A stretch of 5,087 nucleotides of DNA from Rhodoferax sp. (GTDB lineage: Bacteria; Pseudomonadota; Gammaproteobacteria; Burkholderiales; Burkholderiaceae_C): the NCBI GenBank assembly GCA_020048795.1, contig JAIFMA010000026.1:1-5087 (forward strand), read 5' to 3'. Shown here one piece after another: positions 1 through 5,087 of the stretch. The position numbers and the translations under genes were made by a program. The first letter of the stretch is position 1. Each line of letters begins with the position of its first letter. Below the pieces are notes generated by a model that saw nothing but the letters and a program-made list of their open reading frames with translations, had not been told where the DNA came from and did not search any database.

Positions 1-758
1 TGACACGCATCAACGCGTTGCTGTGCCAGGTCAACCGGCATGTGCAAGTGCGCGAGGCCTACATTGCATCGCTGGCGCGGGCCAACGCCGAACTGGCCCG
101 CCTGGGCGAGGTGATGGCGCACCACTTTCAGGAGCCCACGCGCCGGCTGGCCAGTTTTACCCAGCGGCTGCTGGCCAAATCAGAGCTGGTGCACGACCCC
201 GACAGCCAACTGTCGCTGAACTTTATCAACACCGAGTCCAAGCGCCTGTCGGCGCTGGTGCACGATGCCCAGCGTTACCTGGCGCTGGACCACAGCCAGG
301 TCAGGGCGGGCGGGGCGGCTGCAAGTGCTGCCGTGCTGCGTCAGTGCATCGAAGCTGCCGGTGCCTGGGGCGCAGCCGACATTGTGTTGCAGCCGGCACT
401 GCCCCGGCTGGCGCTGGCAGAGCAGACCTTGCGCGAACTGTTTGACATTTTGCTGGACAACGCACTGCGCTACCGCCACCCGCAGCGGCCGCTGCGCATC
501 GAGGTCAGCGCCAGTACCAGCGACGGGCGGGCGGTGTTTCGGTTTGCCGACAATGGCAGTGGCATTGCCCCCGAGTACCGCGCGCAGGTGCTGGGCCTGT
601 TTACCCGGCTGGTGCCCAGCAGTGTGCCCGGCACCGGCATGGGGCTGGCGCTGGCCTACAAAATCACCACTCTGGCGGGCGGTGACTTGCACATCGAGGA
701 CGGCCTGGACGGCGGCACCTGTGTTGTTTTTGATTTACCCCTGGAGATTGCAGCATGA
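1..758 (+). CDS. Sensor histidine kinase, 3' part (5' end outside window)
   Basis: This is the C-terminal part of a cytosolic-type histidine kinase. The reading frame is open from base 3 to the stop at 756-758, with no start that must be real, so the gene begins upstream; the TTG at 18 is not a credible start. A helical linker is followed by a dimerisation/phosphoacceptor helix with the motif AHHFQEPTRR. The second His (codon 123-125) is the expected phosphorylation site, resembling the HDLQEPLR box of phytochrome-type kinases. The ATPase domain follows: N box LLDNALRYR, G1 box DNGSGI (549-566) and G2 box GTGMGLA (630-650), all intact, so the protein should be active. The first visible residues (TRINALL) resemble the last helix of a receiver domain, suggesting a REC-kinase hybrid. 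No membrane segment is visible. The stop overlaps the next start by four bases (ATGA), and the next two genes encode receivers, its likely partners. The input signal cannot be told from this part. Confidence 0.9.
   Translation, partial: TRINALLCQVNRHVQVREAYIASLARANAELARLGEVMAHHFQEPTRRLASFTQRLLAKSELVHDPDSQLSLNFINTESKRLSALVHDAQRYLALDHSQVRAGGAAASAAVLRQCIEAAGAWGAADIVLQPALPRLALAEQTLRELFDILLDNALRYRHPQRPLRIEVSASTSDGRAVFRFADNGSGIAPEYRAQVLGLFTRLVPSSVPGTGMGLALAYKITTLAGGDLHIEDGLDGGTCVVFDLPLEIAA
743..746 (+). promoter_or_regulatory. Ribosome binding site of the receiver gene at 755
   Basis: GGAG lies eight bases before the ATG at 755, inside the end of the kinase gene. It supports that ATG as the start and allows initiation independent of, or coupled to, kinase translation. 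Confidence 0.6.
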
Positions 759-1210
759 GCGATGCCAAAAAACTGATTGTCCTACTGATCGAAGACGAGC
801 CCGCGGATGCCCATCTGGTGCGCCTTGCTTTCGCAGAAGGGCAGGTGCCGGTCGATTTGCACCATGTGTCCGACGGGGTTGAGGCGTTTGCCTTTTTGCG
901 CCGCGAAGGTGCTTATGCCAACGCGCCGACCCCCGAGCTGATTTTGCTTGATCTCAACATGCCGCGCATGGATGGGCGGCAGTTTTTGAAAAAAATCAAG
1001 GTCGATGACGCCCTGCTCGGTCTGCCGGTGGTGGTGCTGACCACCTCGGATGCCGAACGCGACCTGCTGGACAGCTACCAGAACTTTGCCGCCGGTTTTA
1101 TCGTCAAGCCGCTGGATGTGGATGTGTTTATCAAGCTCGTGCGCGGCATTGGCGACTACTGGGTCGATATCGTGCGTCTGCCGGCGCGTCTGCAGGAGGC
1201 GCGCTCATGA
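755..1210 (+). CDS. Single-domain response regulator (CheY/Rcp1-like)
   Basis: A 151-residue protein consisting of one receiver domain and no output domain. The key residues are present: acidic pair E13-D14, phosphoacceptor D66 in LLDLNMPRMDG, T96 in VVVLTTS, and K118 in IVKPLD. The TTSDAERDLLDSYQ segment after strand 4, and the long loop before D66, are typical of the Rcp1-like subgroup found next to phytochrome-type kinases. By family it takes a phosphoryl group from the kinase and acts by protein contact or passes the phosphate on; DNA binding is not expected. It starts four bases inside the kinase gene and ends four bases inside the cyclase gene, so all three are probably made together. 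The C-terminal tail (about residues 125-151) extends helix 5 and may mediate dimerisation, which is an inference from relatives. Start choice is supported by GGAG at 743-746. Confidence 0.93.
   Translation: MSDAKKLIVLLIEDEPADAHLVRLAFAEGQVPVDLHHVSDGVEAFAFLRREGAYANAPTPELILLDLNMPRMDGRQFLKKIKVDDALLGLPVVVLTTSDAERDLLDSYQNFAAGFIVKPLDVDVFIKLVRGIGDYWVDIVRLPARLQEARS
1194..1199 (+). promoter_or_regulatory. Strong ribosome binding site of the diguanylate cyclase gene
   Basis: A perfect AGGAGG seven bases before the ATG at 1207. It lies within the last codons of the receiver gene and fixes the start of the next gene. It suggests the cyclase is translated at least as well as its upstream partners. Confidence 0.75.
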
Positions 1211-2520
1211 ACACCCTGAATGCGGCCCCCGCGCCCGATCGCCCGCCGGTGGTGCTGGTCATTGAAGACGAGCGCGGCGATGCCGAGCTGATCCGCTGGA
1301 ATTTGCTGGAACAAAGCGCCAGTGCTTTTGAGGTGCATATTGCCGACTCGCTGGCTGCTGCCCGGGCCATGCTGGAGGGCCATGGTCTGCACCCGGATGT
1401 GGTGCTGCTGGACCTGAATCTGCCTGACTCCAGCGGTGTGGAAACCGTGGCGCGTTGTCGCCAACTGGTGGAGGCACCGATTGTGGTGCTGACCGGGCTG
1501 GACGATACCCTGGCCACCAGGGCAGCCATTCAGTCGGGTGCCGAAGACTACCTGACCAAAGGCGGCGAGGCCAGTGCTTTGCGCCGGGCGGTGCGTTACG
1601 CCATGCTGCGGCATCAGCGTGACGCCGATGCCCGCCTGGCAACGGCGGTGTTCTGCCACGCCCGCGAGGGCATCATCGTCACGGCAGCGGACGGCATCAT
1701 TCTGGATGTCAACCAGGCCTTTACCCGCATCACCGGGTATGGGCGTGATGAGGTGTTGGGCAAAAATCCGCGCCTGCTGAGTTCGGGCCAGCAGTCCAAA
1801 GAGTTTTACGCCGCCATGTGGCAGGATTTGCAGCAGCAAGGGTATTGGGAGGGTGAGGTCTGGAACCGGCGCAAGGACGGCATGGTTTACGCCCAGTTGC
1901 AAACCATCAGCGCGGTGCGCAATGCGATGGGTACCGCCCGCCAGTATGTGGCGCTGTTTTCCGACATCACGGCCCTCAAAGTGCACGAAAACGAGCTTGA
2001 GCACATCGCCCATTTTGATGTGCTGACCGATCTGCCCAACCGCGTGCTGCTGGCCGACCGCCTGCGCCACGGCATGGCGCAGGCACAGCGGCGTGGCAAG
2101 CTGCTGGCGGTGGTGTATCTGGATCTGGATGGCTTCAAGTCTGTCAATGACACACACGGCCATGCTGCGGGTGACTTGCTGCTGGTGGCGCTGGCAACCC
2201 GCATGAAGCAGGCACTGCGTGAGGGTGACACGCTGGCGCGCATTGGCGGTGACGAGTTTGTGGCGGTGCTGATTGATCTGGAGGATGCCAATGCCTGCAA
2301 GCCGATGCTGACCCGTTTGCTGGAGGCTGCGTCCCAGCCATCGCAATTTGGCGACTTTAGCCTGCAGGTTTCGGCCAGCCTGGGTGTGGCGTTTTACCCG
2401 CAGTCGTGGGAGCTGGATGCCGAACAGTTGCTACGCCAGGCCGACCAGGCCATGTACCAGGCCAAAGTGACCGGCAGAAACAGGTATTGCGTGTTTGAGG
2501 CACCGCCAAGTCCAGGTTGA
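1207..2520 (+). CDS. REC-PAS-GGDEF response regulator, probable diguanylate cyclase
   Basis: A 437-residue soluble protein that should make cyclic di-GMP from two GTP when its receiver is phosphorylated. Domains in order: receiver, about residues 14-130, with acidic E20-D21-E22, phosphoacceptor D69 in LLDLNLPDSSG, T96 and K118 (followed by GG instead of the usual Pro); PAS, about 143-258, with DGIILDVNQAF, ITGY and the closing FSDIT; and GGDEF, about 265-432, starting at HFDVLTDLPNR. The catalytic motif RIGGDEF is intact (GGDEF at 347-351), as is DLDGFKSVNDTHGH. An RxxD inhibitory site (R338, D341) lies exactly five residues before GGDEF, so product inhibition is expected. There is no EAL domain, so no phosphodiesterase activity is predicted. 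No haem- or flavin-binding residues could be assigned to the PAS domain. It is the last gene of the operon, coupled by ATGA to the receiver gene, and its receiver makes it a likely target of the kinase encoded first. Confidence 0.94.
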   Translation: MNTLNAAPAPDRPPVVLVIEDERGDAELIRWNLLEQSASAFEVHIADSLAAARAMLEGHGLHPDVVLLDLNLPDSSGVETVARCRQLVEAPIVVLTGLDDTLATRAAIQSGAEDYLTKGGEASALRRAVRYAMLRHQRDADARLATAVFCHAREGIIVTAADGIILDVNQAFTRITGYGRDEVLGKNPRLLSSGQQSKEFYAAMWQDLQQQGYWEGEVWNRRKDGMVYAQLQTISAVRNAMGTARQYVALFSDITALKVHENELEHIAHFDVLTDLPNRVLLADRLRHGMAQAQRRGKLLAVVYLDLDGFKSVNDTHGHAAGDLLLVALATRMKQALREGDTLARIGGDEFVAVLIDLEDANACKPMLTRLLEAASQPSQFGDFSLQVSASLGVAFYPQSWELDAEQLLRQADQAMYQAKVTGRNRYCVFEAPPSPG

Positions 2521-2603
2521 TCAACAGGACCGTTGGTATCGATGCCGGGCAACCTGCATCGGCACCCATTGACCATGTTGCAAAAACGCGAACCAGACCC
2601 TTT
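2521..2603. other. Convergent intergenic junction, no clear terminator
   Basis: These 83 bases separate the stop of the cyclase gene from the stop of the LysR gene on the other strand. Two short, mutually exclusive pairings exist (GATGC 2541-2545 with GCATC 2556-2560; TGCCG 2543-2547 with CGGCA 2560-2564). Neither is followed by a T-run on either strand, so no intrinsic terminator can be called. Translatable frames here look like noise. Confidence 0.5.
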
Positions 2604-3512
2604 TCATGGCCTGATGATCTCGCGCACGGTACGCTTGAGCAATTCCAGTGTGGTCTGCTGGGTCAGGGTCGCGGGGCGCAGCGAACTGGTGGCGACCGAC
2701 ACCTTGGTGCGCAGCTCAGGCTCCACAATGCTGCGCAGGTGGTAGGCCGCCGGGCGCAATGAGTTGGCTACCGCGTTTCTTGACAGCACTGCACTGCCCG
2801 CACCGTCGGCCACCAGGTCCAGAATGGCCGAAACACCATCAATTTCAAGTGCAGTTTTCAGCCGAAAGCCAATATTGGCCATTTCGGACTCCACATGCAT
2901 TCGCACGGCGTTGGGTCGGCTGGGGATGACCAGCGCTAACTGCGCCACGTCTTTCAGGCAGATTGGTCCCGGCGTTGGATCATCCGGTGCGTCTGGGTTG
3001 CGGCGCTGTACCAGCAGCAAGTCTTCCTCCAGCAACGGGGTGATCTCGGTGTCGGCTGTCGTTTGGGCGTTGTACAACACGGCAATGTCCAGCCGCCCGG
3101 TGACGAGCGACTCCTGCATTGCTACCGACAGGCCTTCGCTGATGGAAATGGTGGCATCGGGCAATTCGGCCCGAAAAGTACGGGTTAATGGCACCGTCAA
3201 GGCGCGCGCCAGACTGGTCGGCAAGCCCACCGCCACCCGTCCTGCCAGTGAGCCCCGCACCCGGCCCAACTCTTCATAAGCCCGCTCGACCTGGTGCAAA
3301 ATGCCGCGGCCATGCGCCAGCAGCAGCTTGCCGGCCTCGGTCGGCAGCGCGCCGCGGCCGTTGCGAATCAGCAGGTTTTGCCGTAACTCGACTTCAAGCA
3401 ATCGCACCTGGCGACTCAAGGCCGGTTGGGCGATGTTGAGTGCCACCGCGGCGCGGGTAAAGCTGCCCAGCTCGGCCACTCTGACAAAGTACTCCAGTTG
3501 CTTCAAATCCAT
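2604..3512 (-). CDS. LysR-type transcriptional regulator
   Basis: A 302-residue DNA-binding regulator of the LysR family, cytosolic and normally tetrameric. The N-terminal winged helix-turn-helix is clear: MDLKQLEYFVRVAELGSF, then TRAAVALNIAQPALSRQVRLLE, where the recognition helix lies. The linker helix follows (about residues 60-85), then an effector-binding domain (about 90-295) beginning GRVAVGLPTS. Length is typical. I chose the ATG at 3510-3512 because family members begin at this point; a TTG eleven codons upstream is open but unlikely. A weak GAAAGA (3519-3524 complement) lies six bases upstream. The gene diverges from the isomerase-TRAP operon, the classic arrangement for a LysR activator controlling its neighbour and itself. 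The effector is not readable from sequence; the context suggests a di- or tricarboxylate or related ring-cleavage product. The sequence style recalls the Nac/TsaR-like branch, but I would not assign a gene name. Confidence 0.93.
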   Translation of the reverse strand: MDLKQLEYFVRVAELGSFTRAAVALNIAQPALSRQVRLLEVELRQNLLIRNGRGALPTEAGKLLLAHGRGILHQVERAYEELGRVRGSLAGRVAVGLPTSLARALTVPLTRTFRAELPDATISISEGLSVAMQESLVTGRLDIAVLYNAQTTADTEITPLLEEDLLLVQRRNPDAPDDPTPGPICLKDVAQLALVIPSRPNAVRMHVESEMANIGFRLKTALEIDGVSAILDLVADGAGSAVLSRNAVANSLRPAAYHLRSIVEPELRTKVSVATSSLRPATLTQQTTLELLKRTVREIIRP

Positions 3513-3551
3513 CAGACATCTTTCGGCATTGACTCGGGGCCACAAAAGGTC

Positions 3552-3582
3552 AACCCTTTACTGGCCATTGCCAATAAGGGTT
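3552..3582. repeat. Imperfect inverted repeat, candidate LysR operator
   Basis: Outer arms AACCCTT (3552-3558) and AAGGGTT (3576-3582) are perfect complements. Inner arms TGGC (3562-3565) and GCCA (3570-3573) also pair around a four-base centre, CATT. One A-T pair (3560/3575) and a C/A mismatch lie between them, with one unpaired T at 3559. The symmetry and position between divergent genes suit a LysR-family operator, though the strict T-N11-A spacing is not met. As RNA it could form a hairpin in the leader of either gene; no T-run follows on either strand, so it is not an intrinsic terminator. Confidence 0.55.
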
Positions 3583-3593
3583 TACCATAACCA

Positions 3594-3616
3594 ATCATCC
3601 ATTATGCTGGAATGAT
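3594..3616. repeat. Short dyad ATCAT-N13-ATGAT, possible second regulator site
   Basis: ATCAT (3594-3598) and ATGAT (3612-3616) are perfect five-base inverted arms. The dyad lies on the isomerase side of the longer inverted repeat, with centres 38 bases apart, and overlaps the best -10-like sequence. This resembles the recognition-site plus activation-site layout of LysR regulators, but five-base arms arise by chance fairly often in AT-rich DNA. Confidence 0.3.
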
Positions 3617-3676
3617 ATATCTGATAGTCTGCAAAGAAACTGATTGACGGCTGTCTTTAGAGTGAAAATCCGCGTC

Positions 3677-4801
3677 ATGCAAACGGCCATACCCTGTTAT
3701 TTCATGCGCGGTGGCACCTCCAGAGGGCCATTCTTTCTGGCATCAGACCTGCCAGCCGATGTGCCAACGCGTGACCGCGTGTTGTTGGCAGCAATGGGCT
3801 CGCCCGACCGGCGCCAGATTGACGGCCTGGGCGGTGCCAACCCGCTGACCAGCAAAGTGGGCATCGTCAGCCCAAGCGGTACGCCAGGCGTGGCCGTAGA
3901 CTTTTTGTTTGCCCAGTTGCAGCCCGACCAGGACACGGTTGATACCACCCCCAACTGCGGCAACATGCTGGCCGCTGTGCTGCCGTTTGCCATCGAGCGT
4001 GGTCTGGTGGCGGTGCAGGGCGACACCACCACAGCGCGGGTGCTCACACTCAATACCGGTATGCAGTGCGATGTCACCGTGCAAACCCGCGGCGGTCGTG
4101 TCAACTACACCGGTGATGCGCGTATTGATGGTGTACCTGGCCATTCAGCCCCCATCAGCATCAACTTTCTCGACACAGCCGGCTCGGTTTGTGCAGGCTT
4201 GCTGCCCACTGGCCGGGTACGTGACAGCATTGCTGTGACGGGGGACGGTTTTGCGCCTTTCACGCTGGACCTTACCTGCATTGACAACGGCATGCCCTTG
4301 GTGATCTTCAAGGCCGGCGATGTCGGCTGCACTGGTTATGAAACTGTGACTGAACTCAATGCCGATGATGCGTTAAAACGTCGCATCGAGGCACTGCGCC
4401 TGCAGATTTCTCTCAAGATGGGTTTGGGAGATGTAACCACAAAGAACTACCCCAAAATGACCTTGATTGCCGCGCCGCGCTTTGGTGGCAGCATCAGCAC
4501 CCGCAGTTTTATTCCGCATGTGTGCCACGATGCCATTGGTGTGCTGGCTGCGGTGACCGTGGGCACCGCGTGTGTACTCAAAGGCTCGGTCTGCGAGGGT
4601 GTGGCGGTGATGGGGCAGGGGGGTGACCCGACGGTGTCGGTTGAACACCCCACAGGAGAGTTCAGCGTCGCGCTGGGCCTGGACCCGGCCAACCCGCAAA
4701 GTGTTACCAAAGCAGCCTTGTTGCGCACAGCGCGTCTGATCATGCGTGGCGAGGTGATGGTGCCTTCAAGCGTATGGGCCGGGCACGCGCCCCACCACTG
4801 A
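3677..4801 (+). CDS. PrpF/GalD-family isomerase, probable 4-oxalomesaconate tautomerase
   Basis: A 374-residue protein of the PrpF family (two diaminopimelate-epimerase-like lobes). Members move a double bond or tautomerise small unsaturated polycarboxylates: 2-methylaconitate for PrpF, 4-oxalomesaconate for GalD and LigU. Visible signatures are MRGGTSRG (residues 10-17), GSPDRRQIDGLGG (41-53), LTSKV with K60, and PNCGNM with C94. The 34-residue Lys-Cys spacing matches, as I recall, the catalytic pair in PrpF and LigU. Later blocks include RIDGVPG, LLPTG, IDNGMP and RSFIPHVCHDAIGVL. The overall pattern is closer to GalD-type tautomerases of gallate/protocatechuate 4,5-cleavage pathways than to PrpF, but the substrate is not proven and no ring-cleavage gene is in view. 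The start is uncertain: ATG 3677 fits the family N-terminus, but GTG 3662 and TTG 3644 are in frame after the stop at 3641-3643, and none has a good ribosome site. It heads an operon with the TRAP receptor gene. Confidence 0.88.
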   Translation: MQTAIPCYFMRGGTSRGPFFLASDLPADVPTRDRVLLAAMGSPDRRQIDGLGGANPLTSKVGIVSPSGTPGVAVDFLFAQLQPDQDTVDTTPNCGNMLAAVLPFAIERGLVAVQGDTTTARVLTLNTGMQCDVTVQTRGGRVNYTGDARIDGVPGHSAPISINFLDTAGSVCAGLLPTGRVRDSIAVTGDGFAPFTLDLTCIDNGMPLVIFKAGDVGCTGYETVTELNADDALKRRIEALRLQISLKMGLGDVTTKNYPKMTLIAAPRFGGSISTRSFIPHVCHDAIGVLAAVTVGTACVLKGSVCEGVAVMGQGGDPTVSVEHPTGEFSVALGLDPANPQSVTKAALLRTARLIMRGEVMVPSSVWAGHAPHH

Positions 4802-4833
4802 CTCATATTCATTGACCCTTTCTTTTCTATAAC

Positions 4834-4838
4834 AGGAG
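4834..4838 (+). promoter_or_regulatory. Ribosome binding site of the TRAP receptor gene
   Basis: AGGAG lies five bases before the ATG at 4844. It is clearly stronger than anything before the isomerase gene, which fits the high level usually needed for a periplasmic receptor. The 42-base gap holding it is pyrimidine-rich and has no terminator. Confidence 0.75.
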
Positions 4839-4843
4839 ACTTC

Positions 4844-5087
4844 ATGAAATTCAAACTCAAATCCTTGCTGGCCTTAAGCGCTTTGGCGACTGCGGCGTTC
4901 GCGGCTTCGGCACAAGTTACCCTCAAGGTGCACCATTTCCTGCCAGCAGGCTCGTTTGCCCAATCCATGTTCATTAAACCCTGGTGCGACAAGATTGCGC
5001 TGGATTCGGGTGACAAGATGAAGTGCCAGATTTACCCGTCCATGCAACTCGGCGGCACGCCAGCGCAGTTGTTTGACCAGGTCAAGG
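4844..5087 (+). CDS. TRAP transporter periplasmic solute-binding protein (DctP family), 5' part
   Basis: The first 81 codons of a periplasmic receptor that delivers a carboxylate-type substrate to a TRAP membrane transporter; the gene continues past the window end. A Sec signal peptide is clear: basic MKFKLK, a hydrophobic core of about residues 7-20, and an A-S-A cleavage site after residue 23. The mature start, QVTLKVHHFLPAGS, followed by FIKPWCDKI, the IYPSMQLGG block and AQLFDQV, is typical of DctP-family receptors. The conserved arginine that binds the substrate carboxylate lies further on and cannot be checked, so the substrate is unknown. The ATG is fixed by AGGAG at 4834-4838. It follows the isomerase gene by 42 bases on the same strand, so the two are probably co-transcribed, and genes for the small and large membrane subunits would be expected downstream. 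Co-location suggests that the imported acid feeds the isomerase step. Confidence 0.92.
   Translation, partial: MKFKLKSLLALSALATAAFAASAQVTLKVHHFLPAGSFAQSMFIKPWCDKIALDSGDKMKCQIYPSMQLGGTPAQLFDQVK

Larger units (their letters stand above)
3513..3676. promoter_or_regulatory. Divergent regulatory region between the LysR gene and the isomerase operon
   Basis: This is the only sizeable intergenic stretch in the window, and it is visibly AT-richer than the flanking genes, especially around 3581-3640. It must hold the promoters of both divergent genes and, by family rule, the LysR binding sites. A weak + strand sigma70-like pair is TTTACC (3581-3586) and TATGCT (3603-3608), 16 bases apart, each matching consensus at four of six positions. 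Alternative -10-like AT-rich steps lie at 3614-3628. No good promoter could be assigned to the - strand. Two dyads are listed separately. Confidence 0.55.

Noticed and set aside
265..882. Overlapping + strand frame of 205 codons crossing the kinase-receiver junction
   Set aside because: Its composition (Trp, Cys, Arg, Pro rich) is that of a shifted-frame translation of the kinase gene.
1156..2346. Long open frame of 396 codons on the - strand across the cyclase gene
   Set aside because: It lies opposite a clear REC-PAS-GGDEF gene, its translation is rich in Gln, His and Arg with no domain pattern, and such antisense frames are usual in GC-rich coding DNA.
2541..2564. Short hairpin in the convergent junction as a bidirectional terminator
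   Set aside because: Stems are five base pairs with loops of ten to twelve, they exclude each other, and no T-run follows on either strand.
2517..2762. Small + strand frames over the convergent junction and LysR 3' end
   Set aside because: They mostly overlap the LysR gene in antisense, have no convincing ribosome site and show no family resemblance.
3552..3582. Inverted repeat as an intrinsic terminator or riboswitch
   Set aside because: No T-run follows on either strand, it lies upstream of both genes, and it has no conserved riboswitch core that I recognise; an operator is the simpler reading.
4812..4833. TTGACC (4812-4817) and TATAAC (4828-4833) before the TRAP gene as an internal promoter
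   Set aside because: The spacer is only ten bases, far too short for sigma70, and the 42-base gap is better read as intra-operon.
4447..5016. Open frame of 189 codons on the - strand over the isomerase and TRAP genes
   Set aside because: It runs across two well-supported + strand genes and their ribosome site, and its translation shows no recognisable motif.
1..5087. Mobile element, CRISPR array, toxin-antitoxin or phage defence system
   Set aside because: No transposase, integrase, terminal repeats, regularly spaced repeats or defence-type domains were seen; all sizeable frames are explained by signalling and catabolic genes.

Overview
The window reads as a chromosomal segment of a GC-rich Gram-negative bacterium, most likely a betaproteobacterium of the Burkholderiales (Comamonadaceae-like). 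This assignment rests on protein style: an Rcp/CheY-like regulator, a REC-PAS-GGDEF protein, and a LysR / PrpF-GalD family isomerase / TRAP solute-receptor cluster, a combination common in that group. It is an inference from memory, not a search result. No RNA gene, insertion sequence, CRISPR array or prophage feature was seen.

Region 1 (1-2520, + strand) is a signalling operon. It holds the 3' part of a histidine kinase, a stand-alone receiver protein, and a REC-PAS-GGDEF diguanylate cyclase. Each pair of neighbours overlaps by four bases (ATGA), so the three are probably translationally coupled. The first residues in the window look like the last helix of a receiver domain, so the kinase may be a hybrid REC-kinase. 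The simplest reading is kinase to one or both receivers, ending in c-di-GMP synthesis by a cyclase that keeps its GGDEF catalytic motif and its RxxD inhibitory site.

Region 2 (2521-2603) is a short convergent junction with no convincing terminator.

Region 3 (2604-5087) is a catabolic or transport module. A LysR-type regulator on the - strand diverges from a PrpF/GalD-family isomerase (4-oxalomesaconate tautomerase-like). After 42 bases comes the start of a TRAP transporter periplasmic receptor (DctP family), cut off by the window end. The 164-base divergent intergenic region is visibly AT-richer than its surroundings and carries two dyad symmetries, one a long imperfect inverted repeat, which are candidate operators for the LysR protein. 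The likely logic is that a carboxylic acid is taken up by the TRAP system and isomerised by the PrpF/GalD enzyme, with the LysR protein sensing the acid or a derivative.

I see recognisable families throughout and no clear evidence of a wholly undescribed system. The most useful leads are the coupled phosphorelay to c-di-GMP and the operator-like repeats in front of the isomerase-TRAP operon.
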